Of a stretch of 64,000 nt of DNA, positions 8,667-18,293 are shown in pieces. The translations under genes and the position numbers were made by a program. The stretch is from Geomicrobium sediminis (lineage in GTDB: Bacteria; Bacillota; Bacilli; Bacillales; Marinococcaceae). Under the pieces are notes generated by a model. It ran no database searches. It worked only from the letters and a program-made list of their open reading frames with translations, and was not told the DNA's origin. Every line of letters begins with the position of its first letter. Positions within the stretch are counted from its first letter, which is position 1. The DNA lies in assembly GCF_016908595.1 (NCBI RefSeq), contig NZ_JAFBEC010000008.1, positions 1-64,000 on the forward strand, written 5' to 3'.

Positions 8667-9524
8667 TTGAGTGAGAAAGTATTAATAAATGAACAACTCA
8701 TTAATCGAGAAGAAGCTTCGTTTTCATTTGATGATCGCAGCATGTATTTTGGTGATGGCATTTACGAGGTGATTCGAATTTATGGAGGATTTCCTTTCCA
8801 AATGGAAATGCACATGCAACGCTTTCAACGAAGCGCTGAAGAATTGGACATCCCGTTTGATTACGATGTTAAGCAAAGCTTAACGAACTCCCTTCTAGAG
8901 CTGCTTAAAGAAAACGAATTAAACGAAGGAATCATTTACGTCCAACTTTCCCGCGGCTCCGCTGATCGTAACCATCTATATGAGCGCCATACTGAACCTT
9001 TGATCTTTGCATTCACAAAGCCAATGGAGCGACCACAACAAGCGATGTCTGAAGGAATTGCTACGTACTTAACCGAAGATGAACGCTGGCTACGTTGTGA
9101 CATTAAAACGGTAAACTTGCTAGGCAATGTCATGGCCAAACGCAAAGCCGCTGATCACGACTGTCAAGAAGCCTTATTGCACCGTGGTGACTTAATGACT
9201 GAAGGTTCTTCATCGAATTTATTCATCATTAAAGGCGATGTTGTACAAACTCACCCTGCAAACAATTACATCTTAAATGGCATTACTCGCCAACTCGTTC
9301 TCGACTATATTGAAGAACACGGGAAATCCGTAGTCTTTGAACCCATTCAAGTCGAAGATATGAAGAACATTGATGAAGCCTTTATTACGAGTACGACAAG
9401 TGAGATTACTCCGATCGTTGAGTTAAGAGGTACCGTGCATCATAAATTAACTGTCGGACCATTAACGAAATCGTTACAAAAGCGTTTTGATGAAGACGTA
9501 GTTAAAACTGAACAAGGCGAGTAA
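8667..9524 (+). CDS. dat: D-amino acid aminotransferase
   Basis: PLP fold type IV enzyme that interconverts D-alanine/2-oxoglutarate and pyruvate/D-glutamate, supplying D-glutamate for peptidoglycan. The 285 residues carry the family N-terminus (NREEASFSFDDRSMYFGDGIYEVIR), the catalytic Lys147 in CDIKTVNLLGNV, and the phosphate-cup sequence TEGSSSNLF. The start is a TTG at 8667 behind a weak AAAGGCGTGG. It stands alone on the plus strand between mntR and the convergent lipM and ends in a strong terminator. Confidence 0.95.
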   Translation: MSEKVLINEQLINREEASFSFDDRSMYFGDGIYEVIRIYGGFPFQMEMHMQRFQRSAEELDIPFDYDVKQSLTNSLLELLKENELNEGIIYVQLSRGSADRNHLYERHTEPLIFAFTKPMERPQQAMSEGIATYLTEDERWLRCDIKTVNLLGNVMAKRKAADHDCQEALLHRGDLMTEGSSSNLFIIKGDVVQTHPANNYILNGITRQLVLDYIEEHGKSVVFEPIQVEDMKNIDEAFITSTTSEITPIVELRGTVHHKLTVGPLTKSLQKRFDEDVVKTEQGE

Positions 9525-9556
9525 CGTAATATAAATGCACTGAACAAGACAAAATC

Positions 9557-9600
9557 AAAGAACGAACGCCCGAACTTAAACGGGTGCTCGTTCTTTTTTT
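9557..9600 (+). terminator. Terminator after dat
   Basis: A stem from AAAGAACGA and GCCCG to CGGGT and CTCGTTCTTT, followed by seven T, lies 30 bp after the dat stop codon. The remaining 160 bp up to lipM holds only a weak TCTGAA/TTCAGA repeat. Confidence 0.88.
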
Positions 9601-9759
9601 GATAAACCATTAAGAAATATATAGGCTTTGATTGCCATTGTACGGTTTTCCTTAGTTAAGGCATACTCCTGCTCTGGAGATGTTACTCTGCTTTCAAAAA
9701 ACTACATGTAGCTAAACACTTTCTGAAATCACTTCAGAGTCGTACTAGCCTTATTTTTA

Positions 9760-10596
9760 TTATCTACGATACGTCCAGTCGTCTGATTGATAGCGCTCAA
9801 TCGCTAACGATTCTACCTCTTGCTTTTGTTCTTCCGTTAACATCATTGGTTCTAAATGAACGTCAAGGCCTTGCTCAAAGCCGACTTTAAAAGCTTCTCT
9901 CAATTGAGGGATGGTTACGTCAGTGCTTGTTAGGTCTTGAATGCTAACGGCTTTTTGAAGGAACCGCTTTTGCATTTGTTCTCGCATGCGATCATCTTTG
10001 AACTTGAACACACTAAATAGTTGATCGACGTCAAAAGCAAGCACAATTGCGCCGTGTTGTAAGATGACGCCTTTTTGACGCGTTTGCGCACTTCCTGCTA
10101 TTTTTTTCCCTTCAACAACAAGCTCATACCAAGATGGAGCATCAAAACAAACGGCAGATGTTGGGTTTTTCAATGCATCGGTATCTTCTTTCGTTTTCGG
10201 AATCGATAGATTCGCTTCTAATCCTAATTGTCTGAACCCTTCTAGCAATCCTTCTGAAATGACACGGTATGCTTCAGTTACTGTCTCAGGCATCTTAGGA
10301 TGGTCTTCATTGACGATGACGCTATACGTCAATTCTTTGTCATGTAACACTGCACGTCCTCCAGTAGGACGGCGCACAATCCCAAGTTCATGTTCTTCTA
10401 CTGCGGTAATATTGATTTCTTTATGTATCTTCTGAAAGTAGCCAAGAGAAAGAGATGCTGGATTCCATTCATAAAAGCGAATCACTGGTGGAATCTTCCC
10501 TTCGCTATGCCACTGCAACAATTTTTCATCTAAAGCCATGTTGTAAGACGGGGAACATGCACCCGACTCTAGAAAAAGCCATGTTTCTTTTTGCAT
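9760..10596 (-). CDS. lipM: Octanoyl-[GcvH] : protein N-octanoyltransferase LipM
   Basis: Moves octanoate from acyl carrier protein to GcvH, the first step of lipoic acid assembly in Bacillus. The 278 residues start at the ATG at 10596, preceded by TTGGAGAGGTG; a longer in-frame reading upstream lacks a ribosome site. The nucleophile Cys150 ([13 protein letters not shown]) falls at the position known for B. subtilis LipM, with the catalytic Lys in [32 protein letters not shown] is the BPL/LPL family signature. Its nearness to the glycine cleavage genes fits, since their H protein is its substrate. Confidence 0.97.
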   Translation of the reverse strand: MQKETWLFLESGACSPSYNMALDEKLLQWHSEGKIPPVIRFYEWNPASLSLGYFQKIHKEINITAVEEHELGIVRRPTGGRAVLHDKELTYSVIVNEDHPKMPETVTEAYRVISEGLLEGFRQLGLEANLSIPKTKEDTDALKNPTSAVCFDAPSWYELVVEGKKIAGSAQTRQKGVILQHGAIVLAFDVDQLFSVFKFKDDRMREQMQKRFLQKAVSIQDLTSTDVTIPQLREAFKVGFEQGLDVHLEPMMLTEEQKQEVESLAIERYQSDDWTYRR

Positions 10597-10732
10597 ACAT
10601 TTCACCTCTCCAATCTTATTAAGTGTAGCAAAAGTAACACTTGTTTGCATCGGCGAAGACAACCTTTGCGTAACGTGCAGTTCCGACTTATAATAGAAAA
10701 GGATGTACTAGCTTTTCGTAGGGGGAACATAC

Positions 10733-11128
10733 ATGGATGTTATGAACGTGATCAGTTATATTTTATGGGGGCTATTAATTGGTTTCTTGATTGTGTTTTT
10801 GTTTAGAAGACTATCAACACCGAAATTCTTAAGCCCATTAACGCAAGATCAATTTATTCAAGGATATCGTAAATCCCAATTGATTGACGTGCGTGAACAA
10901 CGGGAATACGATGGCGGCCACATTTTAGGCGCTCGGAACATTCCACTTTCCCAATTAAAACAACGTTTGTCTGAAGTTCGTCCTGACCAAGACGTGTATT
11001 TGTATGACCACTCTGGAGCAAGAAGTCGTCAAGCTGCTCGTATGATTAAGAAAAAGACTAACAACGATCGTCTTTTCTACTTAAAGGGTGGCTTTCGTAA
11101 ATGGACAGGAAAAGTGAAGAAGAAATAA
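10733..11128 (+). CDS. yqhL: Membrane-anchored rhodanese-like protein YqhL without catalytic Cys
   Basis: A 131-residue protein with one N-terminal membrane segment (about 7-25) and a rhodanese domain (about 35-128). The CH2A-type element SQLIDVREQREYDGGHILGARNIP is typical. At the active-site loop the expected Cys-x-x-Gly-x-Arg is instead Asp92-His-Ser-Gly-Ala-Arg, so sulfur transfer by a Cys persulfide is not possible. The family often contains such binding-only members. The ATG at 10733 follows AGGGGGAA. Its place beside lipM matches B. subtilis yqhL. It is divergent from lipM. Confidence 0.93.
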   Translation: MDVMNVISYILWGLLIGFLIVFLFRRLSTPKFLSPLTQDQFIQGYRKSQLIDVREQREYDGGHILGARNIPLSQLKQRLSEVRPDQDVYLYDHSGARSRQAARMIKKKTNNDRLFYLKGGFRKWTGKVKKK

Positions 11129-11131
11129 GCC

Positions 11132-11164
11132 AATGCCCTTTCATTCATTAGAAAGGGCATTTTA
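11132..11164 (+). terminator. Terminator after yqhL
   Basis: AATGCCCTTTC and GAAAGGGCATT pair across an 8-base loop and are followed by TT. Confidence 0.85.
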
Positions 11165-11262
11165 TTGCAAACGTTACAAACAAATGATAAAATTATCTCT
11201 TTAAGTATGCATGTAATTACAATCGTTACGTATAAATGAAAGATCAATGGAAGGAGCACACG

Positions 11263-11490
11263 ATGATTCCAATTATTGAACGTATTAACGAACTTGCCAA
11301 AAAGTCCAAAGAAATTGGCCTAACTGAGAATGAGCAAAACGAGCAAGCGAAACTCAGACAAGAATACCTCGGCTATATTCGTGGCCAAGTAAAAGACACA
11401 ATTTCTAATGTGACTGTCGTCGATGAAGAAGGTACAGATGTAACTCCTGAAAAATTAAAAAATGAACAAGAACGTCGACGTTCTCATTAA
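11263..11490 (+). CDS. DUF896 small protein (YnzC family)
   Basis: A 75-residue protein of the DUF896 family. IIERINELAKKSKEIGLTENE, LRQEYLGYIRGQVK and the ending DVTPEKLKNEQ match YnzC of B. subtilis, a small helical protein of unknown function whose relatives in that species are linked to the SOS region. The ATG at 11263 follows GGAAGGAG; an in-frame ATG nine codons earlier overlaps the ribosome site. It is flanked by two terminators, so it is a single-gene transcript. In B. subtilis I know no such gene between yqhL and gcvPB. Confidence 0.9.
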   Translation: MIPIIERINELAKKSKEIGLTENEQNEQAKLRQEYLGYIRGQVKDTISNVTVVDEEGTDVTPEKLKNEQERRRSH

Positions 11491-11532
11491 AACGAAGCAC
11501 AAACTCAATCTGTGAGTTTGTGCTTCGTTTTT
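11489..11532. terminator. Bidirectional terminator between the DUF896 gene and gcvPB
   Basis: AAAACGAAGCACAAACTCA pairs with TGAGTTTGTGCTTCGTTTT around a short loop. The 19-bp stem has an A-run on the left and T-run on the right, so it serves both converging genes. Confidence 0.93.
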
Positions 11533-11533
11533 A

Positions 11534-12991
11534 TTATTGCTCGTGTTTTAAAATTGGCTTTCTTGCCGCTGTCGTTTCATCGAGTCTTGAAACAACAGTA
11601 TGATGTGGCGCTTCTAATACATAATCAGGGTTCTCTTCTACTTCTTTACTAATAGCAATCAAAGCGTCAGCAAATTCATCTAACGTTTCTTTCGACTCTG
11701 TCTCCGTCGGTTCAATCATCATGCACTCTTCTACATTTAACGGGAAATACATCGTCGGTGGATGATACCCATAATCAAGCAGGCGCTTTGCAATGTCTAA
11801 TGCGCGTACGCCTTGATCTTTTTGTCGTTTTGCTGACACGACAAATTCATGTTTGCAATATTGAGAGTACGGCACATCATAATACGGCTCAAGACGCTTC
11901 ATTAAATAGTTCGCGTTTAATACCGCATCTTCAGATACTTGCTTTAAGCCTTCTAGACCCATCGTACGAATATAAGAATACGCACGTACATTGATACCGA
12001 AGTTTCCATAAAACGGCTTAACACGTCCGATTGATTGCGGACGATCGTAATCCCACGTATATTGTTCTTCTTTTTTAATGAGGAGTGGCTTCGGTAAAAA
12101 TGGCACTAAATCTTCTTTAACTCCGACTGGACCACTTCCAGGACCGCCGCCTCCGTGAGGTCCGGTGAACGTTTTATGCAAGTTCAAATGCACAACGTCA
12201 AAGCCCATATCACCAGGACGTGCTTTATCTAAGATGGCATTAGAATTAGCTCCATCATAATACAATTTACCACCGGCGCTGTGAATAATTTCAGCCATTT
12301 GAACGATATCTTCTTCAAATAACCCGAGGGTATTTGGATTCGTAAGCATGAGCGCTGCCGTATCCTTACCAACCACTTCACGTAAATGATCTAAGTCAAC
12401 GAGACCTCGCTCATCCGTACGCACCGTCACTGAATCAAAACCAGCGACACTCGCCGATGCTGGGTTCGTACCGTGAGCCGAGTCAGGTACAATCACTTTC
12501 GTACGCTCAACATCACCATTAGCTTCATGGAACGCACGGATCATCATTAACCCTGTCCATTCTCCTTGAGCACCTGCTGCTGATTGCAACGTCACTTCCT
12601 TCATCCCTGTCATTTCTGCTAATGACTCTTGCAATTCGTGCATCAATTCTAATGCCCCTTGTACTTGCTCTTCGGGCTGATACGGATGAATGTGAGACAA
12701 ACCTGGCATTCTCGCGACGACTTCGTTCACTTTCGGGTTGTATTTCATCGTACAAGAACCGAGAGGGTAAAACCCAGAATCAACACCAAAGTTTCGGTTA
12801 GAAAGCGCCGTATAATGGCGAACGAGTTGAAGCTCAGACACTTCTGGTAATTTTGCTTCTTCTTTTCGAATGTAGGAATCCTCAAGCAATTCTTCCACTG
12901 ATACGTCAGGCACATCGAGTTCTGGAAGTGAATCGCCTTTACGACCTTTACGACTTAATTCAAAAATAAGCGGCTGCTCTTTCGTTCTCAT
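11534..12991 (-). CDS. gcvPB: Glycine dehydrogenase (decarboxylating) subunit 2
   Basis: Second half of the split P protein of the glycine cleavage system. It carries the PLP-binding lysine in [20 protein letters not shown] and forms an alpha2beta2 enzyme with GcvPA that decarboxylates glycine onto the lipoyl arm of GcvH. The 485-residue length is normal. The start ATG overlaps the stop of gcvPA (ATGA), with GGAGGAG just upstream, so translation is coupled. It is the last gene of the operon and is followed by a strong terminator. Confidence 0.98.
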   Translation of the reverse strand: MRTKEQPLIFELSRKGRKGDSLPELDVPDVSVEELLEDSYIRKEEAKLPEVSELQLVRHYTALSNRNFGVDSGFYPLGSCTMKYNPKVNEVVARMPGLSHIHPYQPEEQVQGALELMHELQESLAEMTGMKEVTLQSAAGAQGEWTGLMMIRAFHEANGDVERTKVIVPDSAHGTNPASASVAGFDSVTVRTDERGLVDLDHLREVVGKDTAALMLTNPNTLGLFEEDIVQMAEIIHSAGGKLYYDGANSNAILDKARPGDMGFDVVHLNLHKTFTGPHGGGGPGSGPVGVKEDLVPFLPKPLLIKKEEQYTWDYDRPQSIGRVKPFYGNFGINVRAYSYIRTMGLEGLKQVSEDAVLNANYLMKRLEPYYDVPYSQYCKHEFVVSAKRQKDQGVRALDIAKRLLDYGYHPPTMYFPLNVEECMMIEPTETESKETLDEFADALIAISKEVEENPDYVLEAPHHTVVSRLDETTAARKPILKHEQ

Positions 12992-14340
12992 TTGCTCTCC
13001 TCCAATGCTTTAACGAATCGATCAATTTCTTCTTTTGTTCGCATCTCTGTTACACAGACGAGCATATGATTGTCACTCGCTTGATCAAATCGTCCAAGAT
13101 CTAAGCCTCCGATAAACCCTTTATCGATCAGCTTTTTGTTTACCTCAACAACGTTACTTCCTACATCAACAACAAATTCATTGAAATGAGGACCTTCATT
13201 GACGATCGTAAATCCAGCATTCTCAACTTGTTGTTTTGCATAATGCGCCTTTTTTAAGTTGTGAACCGCGAGTTCCTTTAATCCGCTCTTTCCAAGTGCC
13301 GTCATCGCAACAGAACTACCAAGGGCGTTTAACGCTTGGTTTGAACAAATATTCGATGTCGCTTTGTCTCTTCGAATATGTTGTTCTCTCGCTTGTAATG
13401 TAAGCACAAACCCACGTGTCCCATCTTCATCGACTGTTTGCCCTACAAGACGACCAGGTACTTTTCGCATCAATGCTTTTTTCGTTGCAAAGTATCCACA
13501 GTGAGGACCGCCGTACTGACTAGGAATACCAAATGGCTGGGTATCACCAACAACTACATCTGCACCAAACTCTCCTGGTGGCGTTAACACACCTAATGCG
13601 AGAGGGTTGCTTTTTACAATCATCATCGCACCCGATTCATCACACGCCTCGCGAATCGCTTTTAAATCTTCAATTCCACCGTAGAAGTTCGGGTATTGTA
13701 CGACGACCGCGCACACGTCATCATCAAGCTTTTCTTTAAGGTCATTTACGTCTGTCTTTCCTTTCGCTTCATTCACAGAAGCGACATTCAATCTTGGGCC
13801 TAATACATACGTATCAATCACATCACGTGCTTCTGGATGTACAGTGTCAGAGACGAGCACGCGTTGTTTTTTCATTTTCAGATGACCTGCAACCATTACG
13901 ACCGCTTCAGCAAGAGCCGTATGACCGTCATACATTGAGGAATTCGCAAGGTCCATTCCTGTAATCTCTGCAATCATCGTCTGGAATTCAAAAATTGCTT
14001 GCAATTCACCTTGAGAAATTTCCGGTTGGTATGGCGTATAAGCTGTGTAGAATTCCGAACGAGAAATGACGGCATCAACGGTTGCTGGGATATGGTGATC
14101 GTAGACACCCGCTCCTAAAAATGACGGGAAATCTTTCGTTGATACATTTCGATTACTTAACTCTGTAAAGTGCTTAAGTAAATCGCGCTCTTTTAATGCT
14201 GGTTTAATATTCATAGAGGTTGCTGGACGTACTTTTGTTGGAATATCCGCAAATAAATCGGCGACGTCGTTTGCCCCAACTACTTGCAACATTTCTTTAC
14301 GATCTTCTTCAGTCATTGGTAAATAACGATGGTTTGACAT
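12988..14340 (-). CDS. gcvPA: Glycine dehydrogenase (decarboxylating) subunit 1
   Basis: N-terminal half of the P protein, partner of GcvPB in glycine decarboxylation. The 450 residues begin [18 protein letters not shown]; the ATG at 14340 follows CTAGGAGGG, and the longer in-frame extension runs into gcvT. Family hallmarks include [25 protein letters not shown] and the conserved GGPHCGYFA segment. It lies 10 bp after gcvT and overlaps gcvPB by 4 bp, so the three genes form one glycine-induced operon. Confidence 0.98.
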   Translation of the reverse strand: MSNHRYLPMTEEDRKEMLQVVGANDVADLFADIPTKVRPATSMNIKPALKERDLLKHFTELSNRNVSTKDFPSFLGAGVYDHHIPATVDAVISRSEFYTAYTPYQPEISQGELQAIFEFQTMIAEITGMDLANSSMYDGHTALAEAVVMVAGHLKMKKQRVLVSDTVHPEARDVIDTYVLGPRLNVASVNEAKGKTDVNDLKEKLDDDVCAVVVQYPNFYGGIEDLKAIREACDESGAMMIVKSNPLALGVLTPPGEFGADVVVGDTQPFGIPSQYGGPHCGYFATKKALMRKVPGRLVGQTVDEDGTRGFVLTLQAREQHIRRDKATSNICSNQALNALGSSVAMTALGKSGLKELAVHNLKKAHYAKQQVENAGFTIVNEGPHFNEFVVDVGSNVVEVNKKLIDKGFIGGLDLGRFDQASDNHMLVCVTEMRTKEEIDRFVKALEESK

Positions 14341-14350
14341 GTTTTCCCTC

Positions 14351-15442
14351 CTAGCGTTTATAAAACGGTGTTTGGATGACTTTCGCTTCAACAATTCGCT
14401 TTCTTATGCCAACACGGACAGTCGTGTCAATGGCAGCGTAAGCTTCATCAAGTAGTGCAAGTCCTACATTCGTGCCAAGTGTTGGCGATTGCGTACCACT
14501 TGTCACATGACCGATCACTTCTTCTCGTTCGTTGTACACAGGATAATCGGTTCTCGGTATGCCTTTGCCAATCATTTCAATGCCAACGAGTTGGCGCTTA
14601 ACACCTTGTTCCTTCTCTTCTTGCAAGGCTTTTTGACCAATAAACGGCTGAGTCTTTTTCGTTTTAACAGCAAACCCTAGCTTTGCTTCAAGTGGGCTAA
14701 TCGAGTCTGACAATTCTTGACCGTATAATGGCAAACGCGCCTCAAGTCGAAGTGTATCTCTTGCGCCGAGACCACAAGGAGTCACTTCTTGTTTAAGGAG
14801 TGCATCCCAAATCGTTTTCGCATCTTCTGATTTGCAATAAATTTCAAATCCATCTTCTCCGGTATACCCACTTCTTGAAATGATCGCAGATGTACCGAGA
14901 AGCTTCGATTCAGCTAAAAATTGAAAAAATCCAAGCTCGTTCAAAGGTTCAGAAACGAGTGATTGTAATACCTCTTCAGATTTCGGACCTTGCAACGCTA
15001 ATAGTGCATAGTCATCAGAAACGTCTGTAATCGTCGTATTCGGTTTTTGATGTGCCTTGATCCATTCAATGTCTTTGTTTCGATTTGCTGCATTCGGGAT
15101 CACGAGGTAACGCTCGTTATCAAAACAATAGACGAGTAAATCGTCAACCGTTCCACCTTGTTCTGTACACATTAGTGAGTATTGAGCTTTTCCCGGTGTT
15201 AGCTTTGATACATCATTTGTCATGACCGTTTGTAACGTCTCTAGTGCGCCCTCTCCTTCAACAAAAGCTTCGCCCATATGAGAGACATCAAAGAGCCCTA
15301 CATGATTTCGAACGGCATAGTGCTCTTCTTTAATCGATGTATACTGAACGGGCATCTCCCATCCACCAAATGGCACCATTTTTGCGCCTAAGTCTACGTG
15401 TGCATCGTATAAAGCTGTACGCAAATTCGTCACGTTTGTCAT
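14351..15442 (-). CDS. gcvT: Aminomethyltransferase (glycine cleavage T protein)
   Basis: Transfers the aminomethyl group from GcvH to tetrahydrofolate and releases ammonia. About 363 residues, with the folate-binding N-terminal motifs VPFGGWEMPVQY and GLFDVSHMGE and the central GYTGEDGFEIY. The start is ambiguous: ATG 15442 lies only two bases after GGAGG, GTG 15433 lies eleven bases after it and gives the usual N-terminus (TNLRTALYDAH), and GTG 15451 has no good site. First gene of the gcv operon, directly downstream of the glycine riboswitch and its terminator. Confidence 0.97.
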   Translation of the reverse strand: MTNVTNLRTALYDAHVDLGAKMVPFGGWEMPVQYTSIKEEHYAVRNHVGLFDVSHMGEAFVEGEGALETLQTVMTNDVSKLTPGKAQYSLMCTEQGGTVDDLLVYCFDNERYLVIPNAANRNKDIEWIKAHQKPNTTITDVSDDYALLALQGPKSEEVLQSLVSEPLNELGFFQFLAESKLLGTSAIISRSGYTGEDGFEIYCKSEDAKTIWDALLKQEVTPCGLGARDTLRLEARLPLYGQELSDSISPLEAKLGFAVKTKKTQPFIGQKALQEEKEQGVKRQLVGIEMIGKGIPRTDYPVYNEREEVIGHVTSGTQSPTLGTNVGLALLDEAYAAIDTTVRVGIRKRIVEAKVIQTPFYKR

Positions 15443-15462
15443 CGCCTCCACAATTCTTTAAT

Positions 15463-15506
15463 AAAAAAAGACAGAACTCTCCAACAATCGTTGAAAAGCT
15501 CTGTCC
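15463..15506 (-). terminator. Riboswitch-controlled terminator
   Basis: On the minus strand GACAGAGCTTTTCAAC pairs imperfectly with GTTGGAGAGTTCTGTC and is followed by seven T, just before gcvT. Its 5' arm contains the GGACAGAG that also closes the second glycine aptamer, so the two structures exclude each other. This arrangement predicts that glycine binding prevents termination. Confidence 0.85.
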
Positions 15507-15685
15507 GTTGACCAGAAAGTTTCTTCCGATGATTCAATCATCGGTGTGTCTTCGTGGGTGGCTCAATACATGAGCACTCTCCAGAGTTGCGTCAAACAGA
15601 AGTACTTTTGCCTGAGAGATTCACACATGTAGTGCTTGCTCCTTCGGCGCCGCTTTGAAACTTGCGAACTCTCCCTCTGTCATCA
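15495..15685 (-). ncRNA. Glycine riboswitch (tandem type) of the gcv operon
   Basis: The first aptamer is classical. On the minus strand GGGAGAG (near 15676) is followed by GCGCCGAAGGAGCAA (15637-15651) and AATCTCTCAGGCAAAAG (near 15605-15621). The linker and start of the second aptamer, ACTCTGGAGAG, lie at 15576-15586. The second aptamer keeps AAACTTTCTGG and GGACAGAG (15499-15506), but its core reads CCACGAAGACAC rather than the usual AAGGGG-type sequence. Such elements activate glycine catabolism genes when glycine is abundant. Confidence 0.93.
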
Positions 15686-15725
15686 CCCGCCAATGATTCA
15701 GTTGTATAGAAAGCTTAGGAAAATT

Positions 15726-15743
15726 ACATACTATGAAGTATGT
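15726..15743. promoter_or_regulatory. Perfect palindrome upstream of the gcv leader
   Basis: ACATACT-atga-AGTATGT is a 7-bp perfect inverted repeat between the riboswitch and the divergent yqhH. It may be an operator or overlap the gcv promoter. No regulator is assigned. Confidence 0.4.
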
Positions 15744-15788
15744 TGCGACTACGAAATCTTTACTACTCGTACGTACTATATTGCTAGT

Positions 15789-15803
15789 TTAGCATCATGC
15801 TAA
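15789..15803. promoter_or_regulatory. Palindrome TTAGCAT-c-ATGCTAA upstream of yqhH
   Basis: A perfect 7-bp inverted repeat with a one-base spacer lies about 40 bp before the yqhH start. It has the shape of a repressor operator; no family is recognised. Confidence 0.4.
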
Positions 15804-15841
15804 CCGACTGCCAATGATTTTATCGTAAATGAGGAGAGTAC

Positions 15842-17461
15842 ATGTATATCGATATTGACTTTTCTACTGATTGGGAACAAGAATTTCAAAAACGCCTCGA
15901 CAACGACGGTCCATTCGCTTCTTGGGAAATGTTTAATTTAGCGTTCGAAGCAGAAGAACATCGTGCTGTGCCATCGTTTGATGGACTCGTTGCTCCATCA
16001 TACTTACCGAACTTAACCCCGTACGAGCATCAATTAGAAACCGCTCGCCGGGTTGTGGAAGACATGAATGGCAAAGCCATATTAGCAGACGAAGTTGGTC
16101 TTGGAAAAACGATTGAAGCCGGACTCGTGCTGAAAGAATATATGATTCGTGGTCTCGTAAAAAAAGTATTAATCCTAGCACCCGCCTCACTAGTAAATCA
16201 ATGGTCAAGCGAGTTAAACGAGAAATTCCACATTCCTGCCATCCCACAAAAGAAATCGTACGTTTGGGAACAAGCAGACGTTGTTGTCACATCGATGGAA
16301 ACCGCCAAAAGACAACCTCACCGAGATATCGTACTGCAACAACCTTACGACATGATTATTATCGATGAGGCACACAAACTCAAAAACGCAAGCACAAAAA
16401 ACTATGAATTTATCCGACAACTAAAAAAACGATTCTGCCTCCTACTCACAGCGACGCCTGTTCAAAATCGCATTGAAGAACTGTTTCATCTCGTCTCAAT
16501 CTTAAAGCCTGGTCACTTAGGCGATGAACAATCATTCAAACGCCAATACAAAGAAGACCAAAAAGACTTGAGCAACGACGACATTAAAACACTCGTTCAA
16601 CACGTGATGGTCCGCAACCGAAGAGCAGATACGAAAATCGACTGGAAAAAGCGCAACGTAGAAAACTACATGGTCACATTTACGAACGAGGAAATTGACT
16701 TGTATGAAGAAGTAAAACGGTTAAAAGATACGAACATGCACGGTTTATCACTTACGACACTTCTACGTGAAACGTGTTCAAGCAAACAAGCGTTAGGCGT
16801 CACGCTGTCTAACATGTTAAAAAAAGGGTTTCTTACCGAGGAACTCGTACAACCGTTAATTACAAAGATGCAACAAGCGAATCGGAATGCGAAAGCAGAA
16901 CACGTACTAAAGCAACTTCACGAAAGCAAAGAAAAAACGATTATCTTCACCGAATACCGTGCTACTCAAGCGTATTTGCAGTGGTTTCTTCAACAGAACG
17001 GCATTAAGTCCGTTCCTTTTAGAGGAGGCTTTAAACGTAGCAAAAAAGATTGGATGCGCCAACTATTCCGTGACTATGCACAAGTAATGATCGCAACGGA
17101 AGCTGGCGGCGAAGGGCTTAACTTGCAGTTTTGTCACCATATGATTAACTACGACCTGCCGTGGAATCCGATGCGTGTGGAGCAACGAATTGGCCGAATC
17201 CATCGACTCGGACAAGAACACGAAGTACACATTACAAACTATGCCGTCGGCAATACGATCGAAGAGAGGATTCTAAGACTTCTTTACGAGAAAATCGAAA
17301 TGTTTGAAGGCGTCATCGGACACCTTGATGACATCTTAGAACGCTCACAATCCACGAAGCTTGAACACTACGTTCAAGATGCGCTCTCCGAAGAGTCCGA
17401 AGTGATCGCACAAGAAAAGCTTCAACAATTGTCAACGTATATGAAAAAAGGAGGTGCGTAA
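15842..17461 (+). CDS. yqhH: SNF2-type helicase YqhH
   Basis: Superfamily 2 ATPase of the Snf2/RapA group, 539 residues. Visible motifs are Q-like LTPYEHQLETARRVV, Walker A in ADEVGLGKTIEAG (about 80-92), Walker B DEAH (IIIDEAHKLKN), motif III LLTATPVQN, and the C-terminal helicase domain with IIFTEYRATQ, ATEAGGEGLNLQ and RIGRIHRLGQ. It probably remodels nucleic acid-protein complexes; RapA-like recycling of RNA polymerase is a guess. The ATG follows GAGGAGAG. It overlaps the ribosome site of yqhG, and the yqhH-yqhG pair is conserved next to the gcv operon. Confidence 0.95.
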   Translation: MYIDIDFSTDWEQEFQKRLDNDGPFASWEMFNLAFEAEEHRAVPSFDGLVAPSYLPNLTPYEHQLETARRVVEDMNGKAILADEVGLGKTIEAGLVLKEYMIRGLVKKVLILAPASLVNQWSSELNEKFHIPAIPQKKSYVWEQADVVVTSMETAKRQPHRDIVLQQPYDMIIIDEAHKLKNASTKNYEFIRQLKKRFCLLLTATPVQNRIEELFHLVSILKPGHLGDEQSFKRQYKEDQKDLSNDDIKTLVQHVMVRNRRADTKIDWKKRNVENYMVTFTNEEIDLYEEVKRLKDTNMHGLSLTTLLRETCSSKQALGVTLSNMLKKGFLTEELVQPLITKMQQANRNAKAEHVLKQLHESKEKTIIFTEYRATQAYLQWFLQQNGIKSVPFRGGFKRSKKDWMRQLFRDYAQVMIATEAGGEGLNLQFCHHMINYDLPWNPMRVEQRIGRIHRLGQEHEVHITNYAVGNTIEERILRLLYEKIEMFEGVIGHLDDILERSQSTKLEHYVQDALSEESEVIAQEKLQQLSTYMKKGGA

Positions 17462-17462
17462 G

Positions 17463-18239
17463 GTGAATCAAGCGAAAGTCCATCGTTACATTGAGCGCTA
17501 CTTAACAACGTCAGGTGCACAATTTTTATCACGAAGTCCCGAAGACATTGAAGTACAACTCACGCGTGAACTTGATGAAGAGTTAATGAATCGACCCTTT
17601 TATTGGCATTACCTTGATAAAACCGGAGCAACTCCGCAACCGATGCAAATGCGGATGACAACAAACGTCGAGAACTCAAACGGATTTGAAAAAGTGCACT
17701 TTGGCTCACCAAGGTTGCATCAGTTTTTCTCTTCTGCTTTAAATAAAGGCCGGTTTACGAGGCTTTACGAGCAGACCGCCCCTCATTCTCGAACAGCACT
17801 ATATCCGTGGCTCTGTTTAAACGTTCGTATTTCGTACACGTGTCACCGTAGAAGAGATGAATTACGCTCATTTGGCGTCCAACTTATTAATGGTGAAACG
17901 GTAGATAACTTTATGGACGTCTTGCGTAATCGTAATGTGCAATCGAGCATCCCAGAAATGGCATTTAAAATGGCTGGACTCATCCAACCGAAAAGTGCGG
18001 TCGCTCGCATTAAACAATACGTTCTAAAGGAACTTTCTTCAACAAAGCATGCGTGGGCAGACGAAGCCGTACGGCGTATGGAAGATGATTTATTGCTTCT
18101 TGATCGTTTCTACCAAGATCAAGAAGCAAGTGATCAAGAAGCCTATCAGTTAGAGCAAATAGCAATCAAAGAACAATACCAACCAGCCATTGAACTCAAC
18201 TTTATTAATGGCGGGGTGTTTTACCTTCAAAGTTCGTAA
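17463..18239 (+). CDS. yqhG: YqhG family protein
   Basis: A 258-residue soluble protein of the YqhG family, found next to the YqhH helicase in Bacillus. The N-terminal part (VHRYIERYLTTSGAQFLSRSPEDIEVQLTRELDEELMNRPFYWHYL) is the recognisable family segment. No enzymatic motif is visible. The start is the GTG at 17463 (MNQAKVHRYIE), eight bases after AAAAGGAGG, which lies in the end of yqhH; an earlier GTG overlaps the site. Two bases separate the yqhH stop from it, so translation is likely coupled and the proteins probably act together. Confidence 0.9.
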   Translation: MNQAKVHRYIERYLTTSGAQFLSRSPEDIEVQLTRELDEELMNRPFYWHYLDKTGATPQPMQMRMTTNVENSNGFEKVHFGSPRLHQFFSSALNKGRFTRLYEQTAPHSRTALYPWLCLNVRISYTCHRRRDELRSFGVQLINGETVDNFMDVLRNRNVQSSIPEMAFKMAGLIQPKSAVARIKQYVLKELSSTKHAWADEAVRRMEDDLLLLDRFYQDQEASDQEAYQLEQIAIKEQYQPAIELNFINGGVFYLQSS

Positions 18240-18243
18240 AATA

Positions 18244-18288
18244 AAAAAGGCTGCTCACAACGTCATTGACATTGTGAACAGCCTTTTT
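18244..18288. terminator. Bidirectional terminator after yqhG
   Basis: AAAAAGGCTG-C-TCACAA pairs with TTGTGA-A-CAGCCTTTTT with one mismatch. It lies between the convergent yqhG and the small gene at 18294. Confidence 0.88.
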
Positions 18289-18293
18289 GTTCG

